A stretch of 64,000 nucleotides of DNA, taken from NCBI RefSeq assembly GCF_050947335.1, contig NC_134997.1, forward strand, positions 2,170,001 to 2,234,000, read 5' to 3'. Shown here piece by piece: positions 32,572 to 48,234 of this stretch. The number at the start of each line of letters is the position of its first letter. Positions within the stretch are counted from its first letter, which is position 1. The translations under genes and the position numbers were made by a program. The notes below the pieces were generated by a model. The model did not search any database and was not told the origin of the DNA. It saw only the letters and a list, made by a program, of their open reading frames with translations. Source of the DNA: Megachile rotundata. Taxonomy: Eukaryota > Arthropoda > Insecta > Hymenoptera > Megachilidae.

Positions 32572-32675
32572 CGATCGCACAATCACGATCGCACAATCAC
32601 GATCGCACAATCACGATCGCACAATCACGATCGCACAATCACGATCGCACAATCACGATCGCACAATCACGATCG
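32572..32675. repeat. CGATCG run, 8 copies
   Basis: CGATCG every 14 bp from 32,572 to 32,670. Confidence 0.93.
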
Positions 32676-33013
32676 CACAATCACGATCACACTATCACGA
32701 TCACACAATCACAGTCACACAATCACAATCACACAATCACAGTCACGATCACAAAATCACAATCGCACAATCTCAATCCCACAATCACAATCACACAATA
32801 ACAGTCACACAATCACAATCACACAATCACACAGTCACGATCCCACAATCACGATCACACAATCACGATCACACAATCACGACCACACAATCACGATGAC
32901 ACAATCACGATCACACAATCACAATCACACAATCACAATCACACAATCGCAATCCCACAATCGCAATCATACAATCGCAATCACACAATCGCAATCACAC
33001 AAACGCAATCACA

Positions 33014-33117
33014 CGATCGCAATCACACGATCGCAATCACACGATCGCAATCACACGATCGCAATCACACGATCGCAATCAGACGATCGCAATCACACGA
33101 TCGCAATCACACGATCG
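33014..33117. repeat. Reciprocal CGATCG run, 8 copies (acacgatcgcaatc)
   Basis: CGATCG every 14 bp from 33,014 to 33,112, here falling between the 8-mer and the following 6-mer. The unit around 33,084 reads cagac instead of cacac, and that change marks all full-length copies of this run. Confidence 0.93.
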
Positions 33118-34567
33118 CAATCACACGATCACAATCACACGATCACAATCACACTATCACGATCACACAATCACAGTCACACAATCACAATCACACAGTC
33201 ACACAATCACAATCACACAGTCACACAATCACAATCACACAATCACAGTCACTATCACACAATCACAATCACACAATCTCAATCCCACAATCACAATCAC
33301 ACAATCACAGTCACACAATCACAATCACACAATCACACAGTCACGATCCCACAATCACGATCACACAATCACGATCACACAATCACAATCACACAATCAC
33401 GATCACACAATCACGATCACACAATCACGACCACACAATCACGACCACACAATCACACAGTCAGAATCCCACAATCACGATCACACAATCACGACCACAC
33501 AGTCACAATCACACAATCGCAATCACAATCCCACAATCACAATCACACAATCACAGTCACACAATCACGATCACACAATCACAATCACACAACCACAACC
33601 ACACAATCACACAGTCACAATCCCACAATCACGATCACACAATCACGACCACACTATCACGATCACACAATCACAGTCACACAATCACAATCACACAGTC
33701 ACACAATCACAATCACAGTCACAATCACAATCACAATCACACAATCACAGTCACGATCACACAATCACAGTCACACAATCACAATCACACAGTCACACAA
33801 TCATAATCACAATCACAATCACAATCACAGTCACACAATCACAATCACACAGTCACACAATCATAATCACAATCACAGTCACAATCACAATCACACAATC
33901 ACAGTCACGATCACACAATCACAATCACACAATCACAATCCCACAATCACGATCACACAATCACGATCACACAGTCACGATCACACAATCACGATCACAT
34001 AATCACGATCACACAATCACAGTCACACAATCACAATCACACAATCACGATCACACAATCACGATCACACAATCACGATTACACAATCACGATCACACAA
34101 TCACGATCACACAATCACAGTCACACAATCACAATCACACAATCACACAATCACGATCACACAATCACGATCACACAATCACGATCACACAATCACGATC
34201 ACACAATCACGATCACACAATCACGATCACACAATCACAATCACACAATCACAATCACACAATCACCATCACACAATCACCATCACACAGTCACAATAAC
34301 ACAATCACACAATCACGATCACACAATCCCGACCACACAATCACGATCACACAATCACAATCACACAGTCACACAAATACAATCACAATCACACAATCAC
34401 ACAGTCACAATCGCACAATCACGATCACACAATCCCGATCACACAGTCACGATCACGCAATCACGATCACACAATCACCGTCACACAATCACAATCACAC
34501 AGTCACACTATCACAATCACAATCACAATCACACAATCACAATCGAACAATCACAATCAAACAATCA

Positions 34568-34671
34568 CGATCGCACAATCACGATCGCACAATCACGATC
34601 GCACAATCACGATCGCACAATCACGATCGCACAATCACGATCGCACAATCACGATCGCACAATCACGATCG
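34568..34671. repeat. CGATCG run, 8 copies
   Basis: CGATCG every 14 bp from 34,568, matching 32,572 plus 1,996. Confidence 0.93.
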
Positions 34672-35009
34672 CACAATCACGATCACACTATCACGATCAC
34701 ACAATCACAGTCACACAATCACAATCACACAATCACAGTCACGATCACAAAATCACAATCGCACAATCTCAATCCCACAATCACAATCACACAATAACAG
34801 TCACACAATCACAATCACACAATCACACAGTCACGATCCCACAATCACGATCACACAATCACGATCACACAATCACGACCACACAATCACGATGACACAA
34901 TCACGATCACACAATCACAATCACACAATCACAATCACACAATCGCAATCCCACAATCGCAATCATACAATCGCAATCACACAATCGCAATCACACAAAC
35001 GCAATCACA

Positions 35010-35113
35010 CGATCGCAATCACACGATCGCAATCACACGATCGCAATCACACGATCGCAATCACACGATCGCAATCAGACGATCGCAATCACACGATCGC
35101 AATCACACGATCG
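35010..35113. repeat. Reciprocal CGATCG run, 8 copies
   Basis: acacgatcgcaatc units with the cagac marker, matching 33,014 plus 1,996. Confidence 0.93.
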
Positions 35114-36328
35114 CAATCACACGATCACAATCACACGATCACAATCACACTATCACGATCACACAATCACAGTCACACAATCACAATCACACAGTCACAC
35201 AATCACAATCACACAGTCACACAATCACAATCACACAATCACAGTCACTATCACACAATCACAATCACACAATCTCAATCCCACAATCACAATCACACAA
35301 TCACAGTCACACAATCACAATCACACAATCACACAGTCACGATCCCACAATCACGATCACACAATCACGATCACACAATCACAATCACACAATCACGATC
35401 ACACAATCACGATCACACAATCACGACCACACAATCACGACCACACAATCACACAGTCAGAATCCCACAATCACGATCACACAATCACGACCACACAGTC
35501 ACAATCACACAATCGCAATCACAATCCCACAATCACAATCACACAATCACAGTCACACAATCACAATCACACAACCACAACCACACAATCACAATCACAC
35601 AATCGCACAGTCACAATCCCACAATCACGATCACCCAATCACGATCACCCAATCACGATCACACAATCACGATCACACAATCACGATCATACAATCACGA
35701 TCACACAATCACGATCACACAATCACGATCACACTATCACGATCACAGTATCACGATCACACAATCACAGTCACACAATCACAATCACACAGTCACACAA
35801 TCACAATCACAATCACAATCACAATCACAATCACAATCACAATCACAATCACAATCATACAATCACAGTCACGATCACACAATCACAATCACACAATCAC
35901 AATCCCACAATCACAATCACACAATCACAGTCACACAATCACAATCACACAATCGCACAGTCACAATCCCACAATCACGATCACCCAATCACGATCACCC
36001 AATCACGATCACACAATCACGATCACACAATCACGATCATACAATCACGATCACACAATCACAACCACACAATCACAATCACACAATCACAATCACGATC
36101 ACACAATCACGATCACACAATCACGATCACACAATCACCATCACACAATCACGATCACAAAATCACGATCACAATCACGATCACACAATCACGATTACAC
36201 AATCACGATCACAGAATCCTAATCACACAATCAGGATCACACAATCACGATCACATAATCACGGTCACACAATCACGGTCACACAATCACGATCAAACAA
36301 TCACGATCACACAATCACGACCACACAG

Positions 36329-36546
36329 TCGCAATCACACAATCGCAATCACACAATCGCAATCACACAATCGCAATCACACAATCGCAATCACACAATC
36401 GCAATCACACAATCGCAATCACACAATCGCAATCACACAATCGCAATCACACAATCGCAATCACACAATCGCAATCACACAATCGCAATCACACAATCGC
36501 AATCACACAATCGCAATCACACAATCGCAATAACACAATCGCAATA
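36329..36546. repeat. TCGCAATC run, 15 copies plus one
   Basis: tcgcaat every 14 bp from 36,329 to 36,525, then another tcgcaataac at 36,539. Confidence 0.93.
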
Positions 36547-37039
36547 ACACAATCACAATCACACAATCACAATAACACATTCACACAATCACGATCACAC
36601 AATCACAATCACAATCACAATCACAATCACAATCCCAATCACACAATCACACAGTCACAATTACTCAATCACGATCACACAATCCCGATCACACAGTCAC
36701 GAGCACGCAATCACGATCGCACAATCACGGTCGCACAATCACAATCACACAGTCACACTATCACAATCACAATCACAATCACACATACACAATCACACAG
36801 TCACACACACACAATCACTATCAGACAATCACAGTCACACAAACACAATCACCATCACACAATCACAATCACACAATCACAATCACACAATCACGATCAC
36901 ACAATCCCGATCACACAGTCACGATCACGCAATCACGATCACACAATCACCGTCACACAATCACAATCACACAGTCACACTATCACAATCACAATCACAA
37001 TCACACAATCACAATCGAACAATCACAATCAAACAATCA

Positions 37040-37143
37040 CGATCGCACAATCACGATCGCACAATCACGATCGCACAATCACGATCGCACAATCACGATC
37101 GCACAATCACGATCGCACAATCACGATCGCACAATCACGATCG
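37040..37143. repeat. CGATCG run, 8 copies
   Basis: Matches 34,568 plus 2,472, with the same copy number. Confidence 0.93.
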
Positions 37144-37481
37144 CACAATCACGATCACACTATCACGATCACACAATCACAGTCACACAATCACAATCAC
37201 ACAATCACAGTCACGATCACAAAATCACAATCGCACAATCTCAATCCCACAATCACAATCACACAATAACAGTCACACAATCACAATCACACAATCACAC
37301 AGTCACGATCCCACAATCACGATCACACAATCACGATCACACAATCACGACCACACAATCACGATGACACAATCACGATCACACAATCACAATCACACAA
37401 TCACAATCACACAATCGCAATCCCACAATCGCAATCATACAATCGCAATCACACAATCGCAATCACACAAACGCAATCACA

Positions 37482-37585
37482 CGATCGCAATCACACGATC
37501 GCAATCACACGATCGCAATCACACGATCGCAATCACACGATCGCAATCAGACGATCGCAATCACACGATCGCAATCACACGATCG
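37482..37585. repeat. Reciprocal CGATCG run, 8 copies
   Basis: Matches 35,010 plus 2,472, with the same copy number and cagac marker. Confidence 0.93.
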
Positions 37586-38800
37586 CAATCACACGATCAC
37601 AATCACACGATCACAATCACACTATCACGATCACACAATCACAGTCACACAATCACAATCACACAGTCACACAATCACAATCACACAGTCACACAATCAC
37701 AATCACACAATCACAGTCACTATCACACAATCACAATCACACAATCTCAATCCCACAATCACAATCACACAATCACAGTCACACAATCACAATCACACAA
37801 TCACACAGTCACGATCCCACAATCACGATCACACAATCACGATCACACAATCACAATCACACAATCACGATCACACAATCACGATCACACAATCACGACC
37901 ACACAATCACGACCACACAATCACACAGTCAGAATCCCACAATCACGATCACACAATCACGACCACACAGTCACAATCACACAATCGCAATCACAATCCC
38001 ACAATCACAATCACACAATCACAGTCACACAATCACAATCACACAACCACAACCACACAATCACAATCACACAATCGCACAGTCACAATCCCACAATCAC
38101 GATCACCCAATCACGATCACCCAATCACGATCACACAATCACGATCACACAATCACGATCATACAATCACGATCACACAATCACGATCACACAATCACGA
38201 TCACACTATCACGATCACAGTATCACGATCACACAATCACAGTCACACAATCACAATCACACAGTCACACAATCACAATCACAATCACAATCACAATCAC
38301 AATCACAATCACAATCACAATCACAATCATACAATCACAGTCACGATCACACAATCACAATCACACAATCACAATCCCACAATCACAATCACACAATCAC
38401 AGTCACACAATCACAATCACACAATCGCACAGTCACAATCCCACAATCACGATCACCCAATCACGATCACCCAATCACGATCACACAATCACGATCACAC
38501 AATCACGATCATACAATCACGATCACACAATCACAACCACACAATCACAATCACACAATCACAATCACGATCACACAATCACGATCACACAATCACGATC
38601 ACACAATCACCATCACACAATCACGATCACAAAATCACGATCACAATCACGATCACACAATCACGATTACACAATCACGATCACAGAATCCTAATCACAC
38701 AATCAGGATCACACAATCACGATCACATAATCACGGTCACACAATCACGGTCACACAATCACGATCAAACAATCACGATCACACAATCACGACCACACAG

Positions 38801-39018
38801 TCGCAATCACACAATCGCAATCACACAATCGCAATCACACAATCGCAATCACACAATCGCAATCACACAATCGCAATCACACAATCGCAATCACACAATC
38901 GCAATCACACAATCGCAATCACACAATCGCAATCACACAATCGCAATCACACAATCGCAATCACACAATCGCAATCACACAATCGCAATCACACAATCGC
39001 AATAACACAATCGCAATA
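38801..39018. repeat. TCGCAATC run, 15 copies plus one
   Basis: Matches 36,329 plus 2,472 with an unchanged copy number. Confidence 0.93.
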
Positions 39019-39357
39019 ACACAATCACAATCACACAATCACAATAACACATTCACACAATCACGATCACACAATCACAATCACAATCACAATCACAATC
39101 ACAATCCCAATCACACAATCACACAGTCACAATTACTCAATCACGATCACACAATCCCGATCACACAGTCACGAGCACGCAATCACGATCGCACAATCAC
39201 GGTCGCACAATCACAATCACACAGTCACACTATCACAATCACAATCACAATCACACATACACAATCACACAGTCACACACACACAATCACTATCAGACAA
39301 TCACAGTCACACAAACACAATCACCATCACACAATCACAATCACACAATCACAATCA

Positions 39358-40974
39358 CACAATCACAATCACACAATCACAATCACACAATCACAATCAC
39401 ACAATCACAATCACACAATCACAATCACACAATCACAATCACACAATCACAATCACACAATCACAATCACACAATCACAATCACACAATCACAATCACAC
39501 AATCACAGTCACACAATCACAATCACACAATCGCACAGTCACAATCCCACAATCACGATCACCCAAACACGATCACCCAATCACGATCAAACAATCACGA
39601 TCACACAATCACGATCACACAATCACGATCACACAATCACACAGTCACAATCCCACAATCACGATCACACAATCACGACCACACAGTCACAATCACACAA
39701 TCGCAATCACAATCCCACAATCACAATCACACAATCACATTCACACAATCACAATCACACAACCCCAACCACACAATCCCACAGTCACAATCCCACAATC
39801 ACGATCACACAATCACGACCACACAGTCACGATCACACAATCGCCATCACACAATCACAATCACACAACCACAATCACACAATCACAACCACACAATCAC
39901 AATCACACAATCACAATCACGATCACACAATCACGATCACACAATCACGATCACACAATGACCATCACACAATCACGATCACAAAATCACGATCACAATC
40001 ACGATCACACAATCACGATTACACAATCACGATCACAGAATCCTAATCACACAATCAGGATCACACAATCACGATCACATAATCACGGTCACACAATCAC
40101 GGTCACACAATCACGATCAAACAATCACGATCACACAATCACGACCACACAGTCGCAATCACACAATCGCAATCACACAATCGCAATCACACAATCGCAA
40201 TCACACAATCGCAATCACACAATCGCAATCACACAATCGCAATCACACAATCGCAATCACACAATCGCAATCACACAATCGCAATCACACAATCGCAATC
40301 ACACAATCGCAATCACACAATCGCAATCACACAATCGCAATCACACAATCGCAATAACACAATCACAATCACACAATCACAATAACACATTCACACAATC
40401 ACGATCACACAATCACAATCACACAGTCACACAATCACAATCACAATCACAATCACACAATCACACAGTCACAATTACTCAATCACGATCACACAATCCC
40501 GATCACACAGTCACGATCACGCAATCACGATCACACAATCACGGTCGCACAATCACAATCACACAGTCACACTATCTCAATCACAATCACAATCACACAT
40601 ACACAATCACACAGTCACACACACACAATCACTATCAGACAATCACAATCACATAATCACACAGTCACACAAACACAATCACAATCACACAATCACAATC
40701 ACACAATCACAATCACACAATCACAATCACACAATCACAATCACACAATCACAATCACACAATCACGATCACACAATCACGATCGCATAATCACGGTCAC
40801 ACAATCACACTATCACAATCCCACAATCACAATCCCACAATCACAATCACACAATCACAGTCACACAATCACGATCACACAATCACAATCACACAATCAC
40901 AATCACACATTCACAATCACACAATCACAATCTCACAATTACAATCACACAATCACGATCACACAATCACGATC
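39358..40974. repeat. Linking block
   Basis: A plain acacaatcacaatc run (about 39,330-39,500), cacccaatc units, the acattcac and agaatccta patches, a 15-copy tcgcaatc run (40,153), an aattactc marker (40,473) and a (CA)n patch near 40,612. No gene is seen. Confidence 0.8.
40153..40356. repeat. TCGCAATC run, 15 copies
   Basis: tcgcaat every 14 bp from 40,153 to 40,349. Confidence 0.93.
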
Positions 40975-42304
40975 ACACAATCACGATTACACAATCACGA
41001 TCACAGAATCCTAATCACACAATCAGGATCACACAATCACGATCACATAATCACGGTCACACAATCACGGTCACACAATCACGATCAAACAATCACGATC
41101 ACACAATCACGACCACACAGTCGCAATCACACAATCGCAATCACACAATCGCAATCACACAATCGCAATCACACAATCGCAATCACACAATCGCAATCAC
41201 ACAATCGCAATCACACAATCGCAATAACACAATCACAATCACACAATCACTATAACACATTCACACAATCACGATCACACAATCACAATCACACAGTCAC
41301 ACAATCACAATCACAATCACAATCACAATCACAATCACAATCACAATCACAATCACAATCACACAATCACACAGTCACAATTACTCAATCACGATCACAC
41401 AATCCCGATCACACAGTCACGAGCACGCAATCACGATCACACAATCACGGTCGCACAATCACAATCACACAGTCACACTATCACAATCACAATCACAATC
41501 ACACATACACAATCACACAGTCACACACACACAATCACTATCAGACAATCACAATCACATAATCACACAGTCACACAAACACAATCACAATCACACAATC
41601 ACAATCACACAATCACAATCACACAATCACAATCACACAATCACAATCACACAATCACAATCACACAATCACAGTCACACAATCACAATCACACAATCGC
41701 ACAGTCACAATCCCACAATCACGATCACCCAATCACGATCACCCAATCACGATCACACAATCACGATCACACAATCACGATCACACAATCACGATCACAC
41801 AATCACACAGTCACAATCCCACAATCACGATCACACAATCACGACCACACAGTCACAATCACACAATCGCAATCACAATCCCACAATCACAATCACACAA
41901 TCACATTCACACAATCACAATCACACAACCCCAACCACACAATCCCACAGTCACAATCCCACAATCACGATCACACAATCACGACCACACAGTCACGATC
42001 ACACAATCGCCATCACACAATCACAATCACACAACCACAATCACACAATCACAACCACACAATCACAATCACACAATCACAATCACGATCACACAATCAC
42101 GATCACACAATCACCATCACACAATCACGATCACAAAATCACGATCACAATCACGATCACACAATCACGATTACACAATCACGATCACAGAATCCTAATC
42201 ACACAATCAGGATCACATAATCACGATCACATAATCACGGTCACACAATCACGGTCACACAATCACGATCAAACAATCACGATCACACAATCACGACCAC
42301 ACAG

Positions 42305-42410
42305 TCGCAATCACACAATCGCAATCACACAATCGCAGTCACACAATCGCAATCACACAATCGCAATCACACAATCGCAATCACACAATCGCAATCACAC
42401 AATCGCAATC
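42305..42410. repeat. TCGCAATC run, 8 copies
   Basis: Every 14 bp from 42,305 to 42,403, with one tcgcagtc at 42,333. The same g variant appears in the 9-copy runs at 49,769 and 57,057. Confidence 0.92.
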
Positions 42411-42653
42411 ACACAATCACAATCACACAGTCACACAATCACAATCACAATCACAATCACAATGACAATCACAATCACACAATCACACAGTCACAATTAC
42501 TCAATCACGATCACACAATCCCGATCACACAGTCACGATCACGCAATCACGATCACACAATCACCGTCACACAATCACAATCACACAGTCACACTATCAC
42601 AATCACAATCACAATCACACAATCACAACCAAACAATCACAATCAAACAATCA

Positions 42654-42799
42654 CGATCGCACAATCACGATCGCACAATCACGATCGCACAATCACGATC
42701 GCACAACCACGATCGCACAATCACGATCGCACAATCACGATCGCACAATCACGATCGCACAATCACGATCGCACAATCACGATCGCACAATCACGATCG
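42654..42799. repeat. CGATCG run, 11 copies
   Basis: CGATCG every 14 bp from 42,654 to 42,794, with one aaccac spacer. Confidence 0.93.
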
Positions 42800-43903
42800 C
42801 ACAATCACGATCACACAATCACAACCACACAATCACACAGTCACAATCCCACAATCACGATCACACAATCGCAATCACAATCCCACAATCACAATGACAC
42901 AATCACAGTCACGATCACACAATCACAATCACACAATCTCAATCCCACAATCACAATCGCACAATCACAATCGCACTATCACAATCGCACTATCACAATC
43001 GCACTATCACAACCGCACTATCACAATCACACGATCACAATCACACGATGACAATCACACTATCACGATCACACAATCACAGTCACACAATCACAATCAC
43101 ACAGTCACACAATCACAATCACACAATCACAGTCACGATCACACAATCACAATCACACAATCTCAATCCCACAATCACAATCACACAATCACAGTCACAC
43201 AATCACAATCACACAATCACACAGTCACGATCCCACAATCACGATCACACAATCACGATCACACAATCACGATCACACAATCACGATCACACAATCACAA
43301 TCACACAATCACGATCACACAATCACAATCACACAACCACAACCACACAATCAAACAGTCACAATCCCACAATCACGATCACACAATCACGACCACACAG
43401 TCACAATCACACAATCGCAATCACAATCCCACAATCCCACAATCACAATCACACAATCACAGTCACACAATCACAATCACACAACCACAACCACACAATC
43501 ACACAGTCAGAATCCCACAATCACGATCACCCAATCACGATCACGCAATCACGATCACCCAATCACGATCACACTATCACGATCACAGTATCACGATCAC
43601 ACAATCACAGTCACACAATCACAATCACACAATCACAATAACACATTCACACAATCACGATCACACAATCACAATCACACAGTCACACAATCACAATCAC
43701 AATCACAATCACAATCACAATGACAATCACAATCACACAATCACACAGTCACAATTACTCAATCACGATCACACAATCCCGATCACACAGTCACGATCAC
43801 GCAATCACGATCACACAATCACCGTCACACAATCACAATCACACAGTCACACTATCACAATCACAATCACAATCACAACCAAACAATCACAATCAAACAA
43901 TCA

Positions 43904-44021
43904 CGATCGCACAATCACGATCGCACAATCACGATCGCACAATCACGATCGCACAATCACGATCGCACAATCACGATCGCACAATCACGATCGCACAATC
44001 ACGATCGCACAATCACGATCG
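43904..44021. repeat. CGATCG run, 9 copies
   Basis: CGATCG every 14 bp from 43,904 to 44,016. Confidence 0.93.
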
Positions 44022-44625
44022 CACAATCACGATCACACAATCACAACCACACAATCACACAGTCACAATCCCACAATCACGATCACACAATCGCAATCAC
44101 AATCCCACAATCACAATGACACAATCACAGTCACGATCACACAATCACAATCACACAATCTCAATCCCACAATCACAATCGCACAATCACAATCGCACTA
44201 TCACAATCGCACTATCACAATCGCACTATCACAACCGCACTATCACAATCACACGATCACAATCACACGATGACAATCACACTATCACGATCACACAATC
44301 ACAGTCACACAATCACAATCACACAGTCACACAATCACAATCACACAATCACAGTCACGATCACACAATCACAATCACACAATCTCAATCCCACAATCAC
44401 AATCACACAATCACAGTCACACAATCACACAGTCACGATCCCACAATCACGATCCCACAATCACGATCACACAATCACGATCACACAATCACGACCACAC
44501 AATCACGATGACACAATCACGATCACACAATCACAATCACACAATCACAATCACACAATCGCAATCCCACAATCGCAATCATTCAATCGCAATCACACAA
44601 TCGCAATCACACAAACGCAATCACA

Positions 44626-44743
44626 CGATCGCAATCACACGATCGCAATCACACGATCGCAATCACACGATCGCAATCACACGATCGCAATCACACGATC
44701 GCAATCAGACGATCGCAATCACACGATCGCAATCACACGATCG
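44626..44743. repeat. Reciprocal CGATCG run, 9 copies
   Basis: CGATCG every 14 bp from 44,626 to 44,738, with the cagac marker. It is preceded by attcaatcgc, unlike the atacaatcgc of the 8-copy family. Confidence 0.93.
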
Positions 44744-45763
44744 CAATCACACGATCACAATCACACGATCACAATCACACTATCACGATCACACAATCAC
44801 AGTCACACAATCACAATCACACAGTCACACAATCACAATCACACAATCACAGTCACTATCACACAATCACAATCACACAATCTCAATCCCACAATCACAA
44901 TCACACAATCACAGTCACACAATCACAATCACACAATCACACAGTCACGATCCCACAATCACGATCACACAATCACGATCACACAATCACGATCACACAA
45001 TCACAATCACACAATCACGATCACACAATCACGATCACACAATCACGACCACACAATCACGAACACACAATCACGATCACACTATCACGATGACACAATC
45101 ACGATCACACAATCACGATCACACAATCACGATCACACAATCACGATCACACAATCACAATCACACAATCACGATCACACAATCACAATCACACAACCAC
45201 AACCACACAATCACACAGTCACAATCCCACAATCACGATCACACAATCACGACCACACAGTCACAATCACACAATCGCAATCACAATCCCACAATCCCAC
45301 AATCACAATCACACAATCACAGTCACACAATCACAATCACACAACCACAACCACACAATCACACAGTCAGAATCCCACAATCACGATCACCCAATCACGA
45401 TCACGCAATCACGATCACCCAATCACGATCACACTATCACGATCACAGTATCACGATCACACAATCACAGTCACACAATCACAATCACACAATCACAATA
45501 ACACATTCACACAATCACGATCACACAATCACAATCACACAGTCACACAATCACAATCACAATCACAATCACAATCACAATGACAATCACAATCACACAA
45601 TCACACAGTCACAATTACTCAATCACGATCACACAATCCCGATCACACAGTCACGATCACGCAATCACGATCACACAATCACCGTCACACAATCACAATC
45701 ACACAGTCACACTATCACAATCACAATCACAATCACAACCAAACAATCACAAACAAACAATCA

Positions 45764-45909
45764 CGATCGCACAATCACGATCGCACAATCACGATCGCAC
45801 AATCACGATCGCACAATCACGATCGCACAATCACGATCGCACAATCACGATCGCACAATCACGATCGCACAATCACGATCGCACAATCACGATCGCACAA
45901 TCACGATCG
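45764..45909. repeat. CGATCG run, 11 copies
   Basis: CGATCG every 14 bp from 45,764 to 45,904. Confidence 0.93.
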
Positions 45910-47763
45910 CACAATCACGATCACACAATCACAACCACACAATCACACAGTCACAATCCCACAATCACGATCACACAATCGCAATCACAATCCCACAATC
46001 ACAATGACACAATCACAGTCACGATCACACAATCACAATCACACAATCTCAATCCCACAATCACAATCGCACAATCACAATCGCACTATCACAATCGCAC
46101 TATCACAATCACACAATCACAATCACACAACCACAATCACACAACCTCAATCACACAATCACGATCCCAAAATCACAACCACACAATCACAGTCACACAA
46201 TCACGATCACACAATCACAATCACACAGTCACACAATCACAATCACACAATCACACAGTCACAATCCCACAATTGCGATCACACAATCACGATCACACAA
46301 TTACGAAGACACAATCACGCTCACACAATCACGATCACACAATCACTATCACACAATCACTATCACACAATCACGATCACACAATCACGATCATACAACC
46401 ACAACCACACAATCACACAGTCACAATCCCACAATCACGATCACACAATCACAACCACACAGTCACAATCACACAATCGCAATCACAATCCCACAATCAC
46501 AATCACACAATTACAGTCACACAATCACAATCACACAATCACAATCACACAACCACAACCACACAATCACACAGTCACAATCCCACAATCACGATCACAC
46601 AATCACGACCACACTATCACGATCACACAATCACAGTCACACAATCACAATCACACAGTCACACAATCACAATCACAGTCACAATCACAATCACAATCAC
46701 ACAATCACAGTCACGATCACACAATCACAGTCACACAATCACAATCACACAGTCACACAATCATAATCACAATCACAATCACAATCACAGTCACACAATC
46801 ACAATCACACAGTCACACAATCATAATCACAATCACAATCACAATCACAATCACACAATCACAGTCACGATCACACAATCACAATCACACAATCACAATC
46901 CCACAATCACGATCACACAATCACGATCACACAGTCACGATCACACAATCACGATCACATAATCACGATCACACAATCACAGTCACACAATCACAATCAC
47001 ACAATCACGATCACACAATCACGATCACACAATCACGATTACACAATCACGATCACACAATCACGATCACACAATCACAGTCACACAATCACAATCACAC
47101 AATCACACAATCACGATCACACAATCACGATCACACAATCACGATCACACAATCACGATCACACAATCACGATCACACAATCACGATCACACAATCACAA
47201 TCACACAATCACAATCACACAATCACCATCACACAATCACCATCACACAGTCACAATAACACAATCACACAATCACGATCACACAATCCCGACCACACAA
47301 TCACGATCACACAATCACAATCACACAGTCACACAAATACAATCACAATCACACAATCACACAGTCACAATCGCACAATCACGATCACACAAGCACGATC
47401 ACACAGTCGCGATCACACAGTTGCGATCACACAATCACAATCACACAATCGCAATAACACAATCACAATCACACAATCACAATCACATAATCACAATAAC
47501 ACATTCACACAATCACGATCACACAATCACAATCACACAGTCAGACAATCACAATCACAATCACAATCACAATGACAATCACAATCACACAATCACACAG
47601 TCACAATTACTCAATCACGATCACACAATCCCGATCACACAGTCACGATCACGCAATCACGATCACACAATCACCGTCACACAATCACAATCACACAGTC
47701 ACACTATCACAATCACAATCACAATCACACAATCACAATCGAACAATCACAATCAAACAATCA

Positions 47764-47909
47764 CGATCGCACAATCACGATCGCACAATCACGATCGCAC
47801 AATCACGATCGCACAATCACGATCGCACAATCACGATCGCACAATCACGATCGCACAATCACGATCGCACAATCACGATCGCACAATCACGATCGCACAA
47901 TCACGATCG
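47764..47909. repeat. CGATCG run, 11 copies
   Basis: CGATCG every 14 bp from 47,764 to 47,904, preceded by the aatcgaac unit also seen before the runs at 32,572, 34,568 and 37,040. Confidence 0.93.
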
Positions 47910-48234
47910 CACAATCACGATCACACAATCACAACCACACAATCACACAGTCACAATCCCACAATCACGATCACACAATCGCAATCACAATCCCACAATC
48001 ACAATGACACAATCACAGTCACGATCACACAATCACAATCACACAATCTCAATCCCACAATCACAATCACACAATCACAGTCACACAATCACAATCACAC
48101 AATCACACAGTCACAATCCCACAATCACGATCACACAATCGCAATCACAATCCCACAATCACAATGACACAATCACAGTCACGATCACACAATCACAATC
48201 ACACAATCTCAATCCCACCATCACAATCGCACAA

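Larger units (their letters stand above)
31593..33588. repeat. 1,996-bp tandem duplication, copy 1
   Basis: acaaccac at 31,593 recurs at 33,589 and atgacac at 32,896 recurs at 34,892, both at offset 1,996. The open frame ending at 32,006 has the same tail as the one ending at 34,002. It contains an 8-copy CGATCG run (32,572) and an 8-copy acacgatcgcaatc run (33,014). Confidence 0.93.
33589..35584. repeat. 1,996-bp tandem duplication, copy 2
   Basis: Repeats 31,593-33,588 in order. It diverges just after 35,590, where acaatcacaatc replaces acaatcacacag. Its right part also forms the left part of the 2,472-bp duplication. Confidence 0.93.
34414..36885. repeat. 2,472-bp tandem duplication, copy 1
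   Basis: acaatcccga at 34,429 recurs at 36,901, aattactc at 36,659 recurs at 39,131, and a 551-codon open frame at 34,892 recurs unchanged at 37,364, all at offset 2,472. It contains both CGATCG run types and a 15-copy tcgcaatc run. Confidence 0.95.
36886..39357. repeat. 2,472-bp tandem duplication, copy 2
   Basis: Repeats 34,414-36,885. Copy 1 passes from acaatcacaatc into acaatcacgatcacac at about 36,890, while copy 2 continues into a plain run at about 39,365, which locates the junction. I saw no difference between the copies at the points compared. Confidence 0.94.
43720..45579. repeat. 1,860-bp late-family HOR
   Basis: Runs from one atgacaatc marker to the next (43,720 to 45,580). It has a 9-copy CGATCG run (43,904) and a 9-copy acacgatcgcaatc run (44,626). 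It is one 14-mer shorter than the 1,874-bp copies at 51,304 and 53,178, which have 10 CGATCG units. Confidence 0.93.

Noticed and set aside
30688..34002. 1,104-codon + strand open frame, and others such as 12,780-15,614 (944 codons) and 34,892-36,547 (551 codons)
   Set aside because: The 14-mer has no stop codon in any + strand frame and shifts frame each unit, so all three frames give the same His/Asn/Thr/Ile/Gln/Ser peptide. Frames end wherever a variant makes TAA or TAG, they overlap each other in different frames, and many begin at TTG or incidental ATG in aatgac. There is no domain, codon bias or conserved frame.
34414..39357. Pure assembly artefact as the explanation of the near-identical tandem copies
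   Set aside because: Cannot be excluded for this pair, but other tandem copies differ by diagnostic bases (for example aattactcaa against aattactcga in the 1,874-bp HORs), so the array as a whole is not a simple assembly loop.
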